This document shows positions 29,914-39,113 of a DNA stretch of 64,000 nt, piece by piece. Where the stretch lies: positions 62,001-126,000 of the forward strand of contig CP012819.1 of the NCBI GenBank assembly GCA_001936135.1, read 5' to 3'. The stretch comes from Saccharomycopsis fibuligera x Saccharomycopsis cf. fibuligera (taxonomy: Eukaryota; Ascomycota; Saccharomycetes; Ascoideales; Saccharomycopsidaceae). The notes beneath the pieces are model-generated. The model was not told the DNA's origin. It searched no databases and was given only the letters and a program-made list of their open reading frames with translations. Made by a program: the position numbers and the translations under genes. Each line of letters begins with the position of its first letter. Positions within the stretch are counted from its first letter, which is position 1.

Positions 29914-30857
29914 CTACTCCAGCTTAATCATAAGAGTGACCAATAAACTTTTTTGGCAGGCACAAATTTTTGTTTCTGTATTGTTTCTGTTTTTATTTCT
30001 GTTTCTGTTTTTTTTTTTATTTTTTTTTTTTTTCTTGTAACCTTAGATTCTACTCATTCTAAATCAAAGAATATATTCCTGCGCTAGTTTCTGATTTAAT
30101 CGCCTATTTGTAAACATTATGATAGGTCAGACGACTCATGCAATGACAGATGTTGATTATGGATGTTCATATAGATACAAGGTCTATGTCTCTGTTAACT
30201 GTTTTCCAAAAAAAAAAAAAAAAGCTTTTGTGCAATATATTCTGTGGTTTTAAAGCATGCATGTTGCGGCATTGCTAATAGGCGCAAGCTAAGGCTCGGA
30301 ATTAATCAACGCATATGCAAAGGCAAAAAAATACCAACACAAGAGGGAAAGTGAAAAAAATAAAAAGCCGAAATTGAAGAGAATGTCAGCAATACAGCAG
30401 CTGTCAACGACTTGAAGGCTTGACGACTCGCTTTAGTGTTAAATTAATACAGCAAATAAAATTTTCCACAAGTTTAAATTTATGTTTAGGTACTGATCTA
30501 CAAGATCGGAAAGTACTTTAGTCTGCTTTTTAGAGAACCAAATTTTTTTCTCTTCTGGTGAATTGAAAAATTCATTTAAAAATCATTCTCAGCGAATAAA
30601 TATGTATATAGGAATATTATATGTACATGCGTGACATGAAAGAGAAAAATAAATCACGGAACAGGGCAAGATAACTAAATGGCGATTGAGGCAAAATAAA
30701 GACAAATAATTATTAAGAAAAAAAAAGTAATTGTGGTGCAAATTAAAGCAAACATGAAAGTAAGTAAAACATGGATCAAAAAAAAGAAGCAAAAACGATA
30801 AAAACTTGAACTGTAGAGACGTTAATTGCATTTTGGTATGCCCACATATTCTGAAGT
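29914..30857. other. Convergent intergenic region between the zinc-cluster gene and MSS51
   Basis: 944 bp receiving two 3' ends. T-rich tract at 30008-30036 and an A run at 30208-30222. A short reverse frame at 30589-30831 is AT-rich low complexity and is not called. No RNA gene recognised. Confidence 0.5.
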
Positions 30858-32135
30858 TTAGTTTTGACGAATAGCATGGTAACGTTTACCCCTGAAACCA
30901 AAGATCTGCTGGTTGAATTGGTACACTTCCTGTGGATCCATATCGTTTAATTCCCATTTGGTGGAACCAAACACGTTATCACTTCTTTCAAAAAGAATGT
31001 CCATTTTGTCCTTGAAGTTCTCTTCGAGCCATACGTAATCGCTAATAGAATCCTTTTCATGGTAACCGGTGACAAAAACTGGACATTTGGATTCAAGCAA
31101 CCCATTAACAGTATTTAACCAGTTATTGTGATTGGACTCAGTGGCCCCGAAACCTGGATGAAAAATGAAGAAAGAGTCCAAGTATGGGTCATATGGAAAG
31201 AAATCTTGAGCTTGGTGAAAAACATGGAAGTAGTCAGTATGATACACGAGTCCCAAACTTGGGTCAATTCTTTTGACAATTGGGGTTGAGCTTATTTCAA
31301 CTGTTTGTTTATTTGAATTCAAGTAGCATTCTGGGCCAATAAAATGAATATCAATAGCATTTTCTGGGAATAAGTAACTCAATTGTTTCCAAACATGTGG
31401 AGGCAATTGAGATTCCGCTCTAGCCCCAATAATGAAAACTCTCATTGGTCTATCTTTAAGAGAAGTAGTGGTTCTTTGTGGAGGATACAATGTGTAACGT
31501 AAAGCAGCTAAGGATTTCAAACCTTCAAGGGTTACTGGACCCTTTGGTTTAAGAGCGTATGGAGAAAATTGATGTAAAATAGAACCAATTGTTATTGGGT
31601 ATGATAACATCTTGGTAATAGCTGCCAATTGAAATTCACTATCCATAGAGTAGAAAGATCTTGTGTATAGAAAAGTATCCCAATTGGAAAAATTTAATGC
31701 TCTGTCAAAATCTTGCTCCGCTGGGAAGTTGAATTCAGGGAATGGTCTGCCAGATCTAAGATCGTGTTCGTAAATGTTAACTTTTTTCAATTGCTCGTAT
31801 CTGCGGGAATTGTGATAATCGGTATCGGCTTCCCATGCTTCTCGCGAGTGGTGGGTTGGTATCCCAGAAATTGGACAAGTGTAATTGATTTCTTTCTGCG
31901 TTACTGGACATTTAGCATTAGCTTTAATCAATGCGGCTCTAGTTCTCAAGTCTGTAGATGGAGAGGAATCCCATGGATGGAATCTGTTTTCCGGAGTAGG
32001 GTCATCAGGGGAAGGCGGTGGGTCCAAGCCAAGGACATTTCTGACAAAATTTGCTATTGGTCTGGTGGAAGTTTTTGAACAGGCTAATGATCTGGTGAAG
32101 TGGCCCTGATTCTTTATCACTGAGGAAAATAACAT
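30858..32135 (-). CDS. MSS51: Mitochondrial COX1 translational activator Mss51
   Basis: A 425-aa matrix protein that activates translation of COX1 mRNA and binds newly made Cox1, coupling synthesis to complex IV assembly. The N-terminus is basic and lacks acidic residues for the first ~40 positions, fitting a presequence. The Mss51-type zinc-finger block is seen at ~75-110: CPVTQKEINYTCPISGIPTH and then HSREAWEADT, essentially the family signature. The C-terminal domain (MRVFIIGARAESQLP, IDIHFIGPE, SFFIFHPGFG) matches the family in order and length (S. cerevisiae 436 aa). It shares a 432-bp promoter with OCT1. Confidence 0.93.
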   Translation of the reverse strand: MLFSSVIKNQGHFTRSLACSKTSTRPIANFVRNVLGLDPPPSPDDPTPENRFHPWDSSPSTDLRTRAALIKANAKCPVTQKEINYTCPISGIPTHHSREAWEADTDYHNSRRYEQLKKVNIYEHDLRSGRPFPEFNFPAEQDFDRALNFSNWDTFLYTRSFYSMDSEFQLAAITKMLSYPITIGSILHQFSPYALKPKGPVTLEGLKSLAALRYTLYPPQRTTTSLKDRPMRVFIIGARAESQLPPHVWKQLSYLFPENAIDIHFIGPECYLNSNKQTVEISSTPIVKRIDPSLGLVYHTDYFHVFHQAQDFFPYDPYLDSFFIFHPGFGATESNHNNWLNTVNGLLESKCPVFVTGYHEKDSISDYVWLEENFKDKMDILFERSDNVFGSTKWELNDMDPQEVYQFNQQIFGFRGKRYHAIRQN

Positions 32136-32567
32136 GGTGACTGTTGATGGCCTGATTGGGGTGTATTGGGAACTGATGATTTGGGTGAAATATCGGCTGT
32201 AGGGGTTTGAAGTGCGTGGTCTGTGGACGATGGTAATGTTGCGTTTTCTTTAAACTATTTCTGAAGTTCGTGTTTCAAACAGCCAGCAATACAATTAGCT
32301 CACGGTTGTAGTAAAGTCTATACAAAACACTGTCCTGGGTATACTGCTGAGTTGCTGGTCTTCGCTAATATTCGCTGGTCTTCGCTGGTCTTCGCTTCAC
32401 TTCGCTTCTCTTCTATTGCTTGATTGATCGAATAAATGAAAACACAAAATTTTCACCAAGCCATTTTAACTCACGTGCACAGTCAGCTGAGGCTTCATCC
32501 GCCCAGACGCTCAACATCGCCATTCGATAGTACTCGCCAGTAAAACTGCTTCGATAAATAATACAAC
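32136..32567. promoter_or_regulatory. Shared MSS51/OCT1 divergent promoter
   Basis: 432 bp between the two ATGs, both for mitochondrial proteins. A degenerate TTCGCTGGTC repeat (10 bp, 32354-32411) sits in the middle, and a CACGTG-like CTCACGTGCAC lies at ~32472-32482. CACGTG E-boxes bind Cbf1/Tye7-type bHLH factors; binding here is inferred only. Confidence 0.55.
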
Positions 32568-35456
32568 ATGGTCCGTGAGTATAGCGGTCGAATACTCCAC
32601 TATAGACACAGAAACCACCGAATGTTAAAATACACTGCCAATCTAGGTCGCAGCTCTGCAGCTGTCAGACTTCGGAACTCATGGCCTCGCTCACTATCGT
32701 CATCCGTCATCATTCACTCGCCATCGCCATCTCCAACACTACTAAATCAAACTGTAGCAGACAATGATTTGAAGCAAATATTTGATAATGAAGCATATTG
32801 GAAAGCCATAGTTAATGCTCCCTCTGACAAATCAAGTCTTAGTTCCCTTCCCCGACTTCCACAGAATCCAGACTTTTACCACAGCTTTGCTTCCAAGCTC
32901 AACATCTTCCATAAATCTGCTTCTAATAGTGCAGTGGAAACTGGCTTGTTCAAAAACCCGTACTTGACATCCCCTGAAGGCTTGCAATATTTCACGGATA
33001 CTATGCTTCAAAAGGCAGAAAAAATAGTTGATAATTTGGTAAGCGATACTTCTGACTTTGGTCTTCGCCATTATGTCAAAAATTTGGATACTTTGAGTGA
33101 TATTTTATGTAAAGTCATTGATCTTTGCGAATTCATTAGAATTTCCCATCCTAATCCTAAATTCTTGGAAATTGCCCAACATTGCCATGAGAAAATGTTT
33201 AACTACATGAACAAGCTTAACACTAATGTTGATTTGTACTTTATTCTTAATGATTTGTTGAACAGTCCTGCCAAACTGCACATAAAGGCTAATCTTAGTA
33301 ATGAGGAAGTTGTGGTTGGTGAGCTATTATTAGCCGATTTCAAAAAATCTGGAATCGACAAAGATGACAAGACAAGAAATTTATTTATCGAGTTATCTTC
33401 AAGAATTTCGATTATTGGACAGTATTTCAATAATAATACGTTTGACTTGAAAGATGATAAGATCATAATCAACAAGGAAAGCTTGTCTTCCGGCTTACCT
33501 AAAGAAACACTAACACAAATAATTTCGGAGATAGGAACAATTTCAACTAGAGGAACAAAAATCAAATTCCCAGTCAACTCACATATTTCATTTTTGCTTT
33601 TGAAATCATGTTCTGATGAACAGATTAGAAAGAAGATTTGGGTTGCGTTGAATACCTCCTCAGACAAACAAATACAGTTGCTTGAGCTCATGTTGAACTA
33701 TCGCAAGATCTTAGCTAACAAACTTAACTACGAAACCTTTAATGAATATCAGCTAGAAGACAAAATGGCAAAGAACTCGAGCAACGTTTTGGTATTTTTG
33801 AAGAATTTGGAGAAGAAAATTAAACCTTTATGTGTAGCCGAATTGAAAAAATTGGCTGTTTTGAAAATGAAAGATTTTGACAAGAACAAAAATTTGATCA
33901 ACGTGAAAGAATACAGTAAAATTATTGATAATTTTGAAGAAAAAATGAAAAACAGAAGCTTAAGTGATGATGAAGTGATAAAATTTATTAGACCTTGGGA
34001 TAGAGAATATTTAATTGACAAATTGCTCATCAATAAACGTCGGAAAGAACTATTGCCCCCTACCAATGGTGATAGCAATGCCAGCACTATAGCCAAAAGC
34101 CATACTGAAACGTCTTTGCAAAACCAACCAATATCCAATTTCTTCTCCCTAGGTACAGTCTTATCCAATTTGTCCAAGTTTTTGACCCATATTTATGGAG
34201 TGAAATTCAAAATTGATAAACCATTAAAAGGCGAAATTTGGCATAATGATGTGCGAAAGTTGCTAGTGGTGAACTCTGAAGATGAAAATGATATTATTGG
34301 GATCATTTATCTTGACCTTTTTGAAAGATTGGGTAAATCACTTAATCCTGCACATTTTACTATCGTGTGTTCTAGAAAAATTAGCAATAAAAATGAGATT
34401 AAAAACTGTGATATTTTGAATGAGCCAAAAATTAAAGAATTCGGCGAGGAAGAAAACAGTGGGACCCAAAAGGAAAACAACGAGGTGAAATACATTCAAT
34501 GTGTAAGAAACTCCAATGATGAAATTTATCAATTGCCAATAATTACCTTGGTTTGTAATTTCTCCAAAAACGTCAAAGAAATCAACAACAGTTTTGAAAG
34601 AATCTCATTGCTCACATTAACAGAAGTTGAAACCCTTTTTCATGAAATTGGGCACTCTCTTCATTCAATGTTTGGTAAAACTGACTTGCATAACGTTAGT
34701 GGCACCAGATGCTTAACAGATTTTGTTGAATTGCCAAGTATATTAATGGAGACTTTTAGTAAAGATGTAAGAGTGTTGAAATTTTTGAGTGAACATCATG
34801 CAGTGCAGTTTAATAATACCAAAAGCAATAACTCAAGCACAGATATTGCCGTCAAAGGTTTGGAAGACAAGTTCAAAGACAACTTGATCAATTTACACCA
34901 AAGTGAAAACGACGTGCTCAAATACTGCGACATTTATTCACAACTCAAAATGGCATATTTGGATCAGCAACTATATTTGAAGACTCCGCAACCAGTGTTA
35001 TTGCAGCCAAGTCAAAATGGTGGTCAAAGACAAGGAAAAATTGTTAAAGTTGGCACATCCAATAGTGAGTTAATCACCATTGGCACTCTTGACCGTTTAG
35101 TGGCTTCCAATCTTGACTATTCCAAACAAATATACCATGATGTTGAAAAAGAATTGCAAATATTTGCTGACGAAGAGTCTACATGGTATGGCAAATTTGG
35201 TCATTTGTTTACTTATGGAGCCACCTATTATACGTATCTATTCGATCGTGCTATTAGTTCCAAAATATATAAAGATTTGTTTTTACAAGATCCTTTCAAT
35301 AATCAAAATGGGAAGATTTTTAAAGATAGCGTGTTGAAGTGGGGTGGGAGTAAGAATCCATGGGAATGTATTGCTGAGTGTCTTGAGGAGCCAAAATTGA
35401 AAAAGGGAGATGAACAAAGTATGAAGTTGATTGGGGAGGTTGATGATGTGAAATGA
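32568..35456 (+). CDS. OCT1: Mitochondrial intermediate peptidase
   Basis: A 962-aa M3-family zinc metallopeptidase. Oct1 removes an octapeptide from some matrix proteins after the main processing peptidase has cut. The N-terminus is rich in Arg and Ser (RILHYRHRNHRML), fitting a presequence. The active site is FHEIGHSLHSMFG, with H692 and H696 as zinc ligands and E693 as catalytic base; the third ligand is the Glu of DFVELPS 25-30 residues on. It is nearly 200 residues longer than the ~770-aa S. cerevisiae enzyme. The extra length comes from Asn/Lys/Glu-rich inserts (for example ~residues 500-520, 610-640 and 745-760). The first ATG of the frame is taken as the start. Confidence 0.92.
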   Translation: MVREYSGRILHYRHRNHRMLKYTANLGRSSAAVRLRNSWPRSLSSSVIIHSPSPSPTLLNQTVADNDLKQIFDNEAYWKAIVNAPSDKSSLSSLPRLPQNPDFYHSFASKLNIFHKSASNSAVETGLFKNPYLTSPEGLQYFTDTMLQKAEKIVDNLVSDTSDFGLRHYVKNLDTLSDILCKVIDLCEFIRISHPNPKFLEIAQHCHEKMFNYMNKLNTNVDLYFILNDLLNSPAKLHIKANLSNEEVVVGELLLADFKKSGIDKDDKTRNLFIELSSRISIIGQYFNNNTFDLKDDKIIINKESLSSGLPKETLTQIISEIGTISTRGTKIKFPVNSHISFLLLKSCSDEQIRKKIWVALNTSSDKQIQLLELMLNYRKILANKLNYETFNEYQLEDKMAKNSSNVLVFLKNLEKKIKPLCVAELKKLAVLKMKDFDKNKNLINVKEYSKIIDNFEEKMKNRSLSDDEVIKFIRPWDREYLIDKLLINKRRKELLPPTNGDSNASTIAKSHTETSLQNQPISNFFSLGTVLSNLSKFLTHIYGVKFKIDKPLKGEIWHNDVRKLLVVNSEDENDIIGIIYLDLFERLGKSLNPAHFTIVCSRKISNKNEIKNCDILNEPKIKEFGEEENSGTQKENNEVKYIQCVRNSNDEIYQLPIITLVCNFSKNVKEINNSFERISLLTLTEVETLFHEIGHSLHSMFGKTDLHNVSGTRCLTDFVELPSILMETFSKDVRVLKFLSEHHAVQFNNTKSNNSSTDIAVKGLEDKFKDNLINLHQSENDVLKYCDIYSQLKMAYLDQQLYLKTPQPVLLQPSQNGGQRQGKIVKVGTSNSELITIGTLDRLVASNLDYSKQIYHDVEKELQIFADEESTWYGKFGHLFTYGATYYTYLFDRAISSKIYKDLFLQDPFNNQNGKIFKDSVLKWGGSKNPWECIAECLEEPKLKKGDEQSMKLIGEVDDVK

Positions 35457-35675
35457 GGTGATTTGCATTATTTTGATACTACGAAAAGTAATTGAAATAC
35501 AATAAAAGAAAACAAAAATTACATTTTTATTGCATTTGATTATTGCATTCATTGATTCTATTGTGGGATTTTGTATATAGTAAATAGACAAAGTATTACA
35601 TGAACTAAAGTTTGTTGTGCACACTGTATACATATTTTTTTTTTAGAATGCTATATGGGCACGAACTGAATGCTA

Positions 35676-35709
<34 letters not shown>

Positions 35710-36052
35710 AGTAAATTTTCGGGTATATCCTTAACCTATTAACTTATTCACATCGTCATAACTCATTATTGGTGCAAGCATTATATCCTTCTCTAAAGCA
35801 CTATGGTGCTTGACATGCTGTATCTTTGTTGTTAAGATACTGAGATGCTAACTGAAATTAGACAAGCCTTTGTCCTTTACTATATATTTTTTACGCTTCG
35901 GGCACATACCTAGGCTTTTTTTTTTTTTTTTTTTTTTTCTGAATATATCTTTATGATCCTGTTTCTCGCTTTATTTTCTCGATTCGTCATAATAGGCACA
36001 ATTATCAAAAACTTTGCTTTTTTTTTATATCCTTACTTTTTGAGGGTTTGCT
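35457..36052. other. Convergent spacer between OCT1 and PEX7 with long homopolymers
   Basis: 596 bp receiving two 3' ends. A 31-nt A run lies at 35677-35707 and a 23-nt T run at 35916-35938. No gene seen. Confidence 0.7.
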
Positions 36053-37159
36053 CTATCTCTTCGTATTCCACACATAAACCATTTCATCCCACCCAGTAGT
36101 TACCACCCAACCTGGTTCACCCCAAAGGGACCAATCACCGCCAATGACAAACTCTTTATGCATATTGAAACTTTTCAAGCAACCGGAAGCATTGTTCAAT
36201 ATTCTGCTAGACCGAGATCTGCTGTCAGTAGGGTCCTCCCAAACTTTAGCCGACATATCATAACTGCTACTTAGCAACTCACCACTAGAGTGAGGTGACC
36301 ACACAACATTTCTAACAGCGAAATGATGACCCACTATTTCATATTGTGGCGTTGGACCATTATTTACTGATTGAGGGAACGGGTTAGTGATCATTCGCAT
36401 ATCCCAGATTCTAATACTTTTATCCACCCCTGCAGTAGCAAGGACAGTGGAACGATACTTGTTGAAATCCAAACTAAGACATTCAAGACCATTATGAGCA
36501 AGGATATCCATCTGTAAAGGCCGTGGGGCTCGTACGTCCCATAATTGTAATCTAGACGAAGCATTGACCGAAGCAATGAGAGTAGGGTTATGTGGGGAGA
36601 ATTTTGCTTGGTAAACGCATTGCTTATGAGTTAAGTTAGCACCTGGCTTATTGCTGGTAGTTAAGGGCACGGTGGACGGTTTTGTATCAATATGATTATG
36701 ACCTTCGAGGAAAGTATTTGCATTGGACAGAAGAGTCAATATACTCCGTTTCAAATGGGGCAGCCAAAGTTTTATATTACCGTCCCACGAGCTTGAAATA
36801 AAGTTTTGCTTGTCAATGAGGTTCCAATTAACAGAAAACACTTCCTTGCGATGTTCATTCCAAGCAGCCACGGGAAATTGATCAACTTTGCAATCAAATA
36901 GTTTGATAGAGCCATCACCAGAAGCAGTGACTACTTGGTTTTCATTAAGTTCTGACCAAGAAAGGTCAAATAGGCCATCTTGGGTGTCGTAAATCTTGTC
37001 CTGGGTAATTTGCCCCGTTGGCTGAATGGTTAAGACGTAAAGACGGCCATTACCAGCAAGGCCATAGTTGGTGGAGGTGGCCACGGCGATTTTGTTGTCA
37101 TAGAATGAAGAATATTTAGCGGCAAACCCACTGTGGCCTGTGGTTCTGAAAGAGAGCAT
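36053..37159 (-). CDS. PEX7: Peroxin 7, PTS2 import receptor
   Basis: A 368-aa WD40 protein; Pex7 binds the PTS2 signal of proteins such as thiolase in the cytosol and delivers them to the peroxisomal docking complex. The start SFRTTGHSGFAAKYSSFYDN and the following GRLYVL are Pex7 hallmarks. Repeats are visible by their ends: GSIKLFD, GNIKLWL, SRLQLWDV, KSIRIWDM, MSAKVWE and YVWN, making six to seven blades. A ~25-residue insert around residues 148-172 is absent from most WD blades. Length matches S. cerevisiae (375 aa). Confidence 0.92.
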   Translation of the reverse strand: MLSFRTTGHSGFAAKYSSFYDNKIAVATSTNYGLAGNGRLYVLTIQPTGQITQDKIYDTQDGLFDLSWSELNENQVVTASGDGSIKLFDCKVDQFPVAAWNEHRKEVFSVNWNLIDKQNFISSSWDGNIKLWLPHLKRSILTLLSNANTFLEGHNHIDTKPSTVPLTTSNKPGANLTHKQCVYQAKFSPHNPTLIASVNASSRLQLWDVRAPRPLQMDILAHNGLECLSLDFNKYRSTVLATAGVDKSIRIWDMRMITNPFPQSVNNGPTPQYEIVGHHFAVRNVVWSPHSSGELLSSSYDMSAKVWEDPTDSRSRSSRILNNASGCLKSFNMHKEFVIGGDWSLWGEPGWVVTTGWDEMVYVWNTKR

Positions 37160-37421
37160 TATTTGGTTGAATATTTGGATATATTGAAATATTCATTGGT
37201 GCTGTCAAGGATGATGAACTGAGTGACTATATAGTTGCCATAAAGAACGTCACTCCATACAGAGTCCCATTCGCCCAGCGCAGGGGCTTGTAACCGCTTC
37301 CGTTCTCAACATGAGCCATACTACGCCGGTTGTTTGGTGTTACAGAGGTTAAAGAAGAAGGAAAGTGCATTGAAAGACATAAATGCTATTTAACAGGCTA
37401 ATTACAGAAAAAGACTATCAT

Positions 37422-37886
37422 CTAAGGTAGTTGAAAGATACTTTTCCCAACGAGCTCCAGCCGTTTGCGGTGAATATTGTAGTGGGGAAGCAGTAGCTGG
37501 TACTTGTTGACAGTCTGATCAACAATCTCGCGGTGATAGCTGTCGATATTGCCATTGCACTGCTTGTATTTTTTGCCAAACTCAACGAAATTTACTTTCC
37601 GGTTAGTGTAGTACTGCTCAGTGTAGCGTCCAGGACGGATTTCTAGAAGATTATCAAGCATAACGGTAAATGGTTGCAAATGGTGACTGCTTGAGTCCAT
37701 GCAAAGGCGGAAGTGAAGTGACCGCATGGCAAGCTGGTAAGCATTTTGTCTGAATTCGACCTGCTCTACTACCTTTTGGGAGGTTATTAAGTGGAAAGGA
37801 TTGAATCCGAAGCTGCGACGGTGGATACTAGCACCGAGGCAGAAAGTAATTATAGAGAGAAGACAGAGTATATACCGTATTTTCAT
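37422..37886 (-). CDS. Small secreted protein of unknown function
   Basis: From the ATG at 37886 the product is 154 aa; an ATG eight codons upstream (37910) is also in frame. The chosen start gives a good signal peptide, MKIRYILCLLSIITFCLGA, then a dibasic HRRSFG that could be a Kex2-like processing site. The mature part is basic, with few cysteines and no repeats, and shows no Ser/Thr-rich stalk or GPI signal, so a soluble secreted or vacuolar protein fits best. I recognise no family. It lies between PEX7 and JHD2, with its own upstream region. Confidence 0.6.
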   Translation of the reverse strand: MKIRYILCLLSIITFCLGASIHRRSFGFNPFHLITSQKVVEQVEFRQNAYQLAMRSLHFRLCMDSSSHHLQPFTVMLDNLLEIRPGRYTEQYYTNRKVNFVEFGKKYKQCNGNIDSYHREIVDQTVNKYQLLLPHYNIHRKRLELVGKSIFQLP

Positions 37887-39113
37887 AGTGATGTGTAGAC
37901 AGATTAGCAATGTTGGTAGTAAAGCCTTTGAAAGTGGACCAATTACTAAGCATTAACTTGGCTAACAAAAAACTTGCGGCCGCCATACTGTTACTTCAGG
38001 TAGACACATTGATCTATATATGTAAGCCCCAGCCGAGATATTGGCTCTCGAAAGGCTCCAGAAACAGCCAGTAGCACAAACACATCCGTGTGTATTGTTT
38101 TCAGAACAATGGAAAGGTGAATATATTATTTTGTCATTTCTGGTGGGCGTGTGGCCACTTCCCTGGGTCTAGAGTAACAGGACACAATGGCGGAGGACTA
38201 GTCTTTTGGCACCATGAGGCAGGTGGTTGCCGGTGGATTCAGACCAGAGGGAATGCAGCCGTGGCACGGGCGGAGCAACGAGAGGTGGTATATTTCCTTT
38301 TTCCGCAGAGCTATTCTGCTACATGGATGCTATATCATGTTCATAAGTTGGCCATCAAAGATGGACATTTAGCTATCAGTGTCTGTTACCTATCCTGTGT
38401 GCTAGTTATATTTTAAATTAAGTATCTTTATATATTCAAAAGAAGAAACCTGGTCACTAACAGCCCTAAGAAGCAGTGCCATATACAACCACTGCAACAG
38501 CACTAAGGATGCCGCAAGTTGAAACTTGATCTAGATAACAGCATACCTTAATTCATATAGCACATTTCTCTCTTTGATACTATCTATGTTATAACAGTGC
38601 TGTATAGCAGCGTACTATTACTGGCATAGCATAAGTTTCGGTGAAGGTGTTGCGGGTAACGGCGAATTATGAGCAAATGAGAAACTGCAGCGCCCATCAT
38701 CAGAATATTGGACATCCACGGATACACTCGCTGTGGGCAGCACACTGTTCATGAGCTCCATCATCTTCCACTGAAACAAAACGCTGCTACTCTGGTCCTT
38801 AAAGCACATCAACTGCTGGTTATAGTATCTGCCATAGGCTTTAGAAAATAACATTTTTTGCTGCTTTGATTTATAGCGACAACTCCCTTTTTCCTTAGCT
38901 AAACCCCCGATTTAGCTGACCGGACACAAACTAAACCCAGATACACAGCCATTGGGTGGGATTTCGTACCCCTGTTGAATTTGTCCTATTGCCTGTACTG
39001 CTGAGTTAAGGATACGAGTATTTTGGGCTTCATAAAAATATTCTATTTTTGCTCTTTGGCTCCCGGAAATACTCAAATTTATCCCACAGATCTTATTCCC
39101 GATTTAGTCCCTC
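37887..39113. other. 1.2-kb intergenic region upstream of JHD2
   Basis: Holds the upstream region of the small secreted-protein gene and that of JHD2. A 78-codon reverse frame at 38618-38854 is listed separately. A forward frame at 38090-38416 is not supported by composition or motif. Confidence 0.5.
38618..38854 (-). CDS. Possible small protein, 78 aa, unrecognised
   Basis: Its composition is protein-like: an N-terminal half with mixed hydrophobic and polar residues (SSVLFQWKMMELMNSVLP) followed by SVDVQYSDDGRCSFSF. It has no signal peptide, no repeats and no family I recognise. It could be a real small ORF or chance; the only support is composition and its isolated place in a 1.2-kb spacer. 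Confidence 0.25.
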   Translation of the reverse strand: MLFSKAYGRYYNQQLMCFKDQSSSVLFQWKMMELMNSVLPTASVSVDVQYSDDGRCSFSFAHNSPLPATPSPKLMLCQ

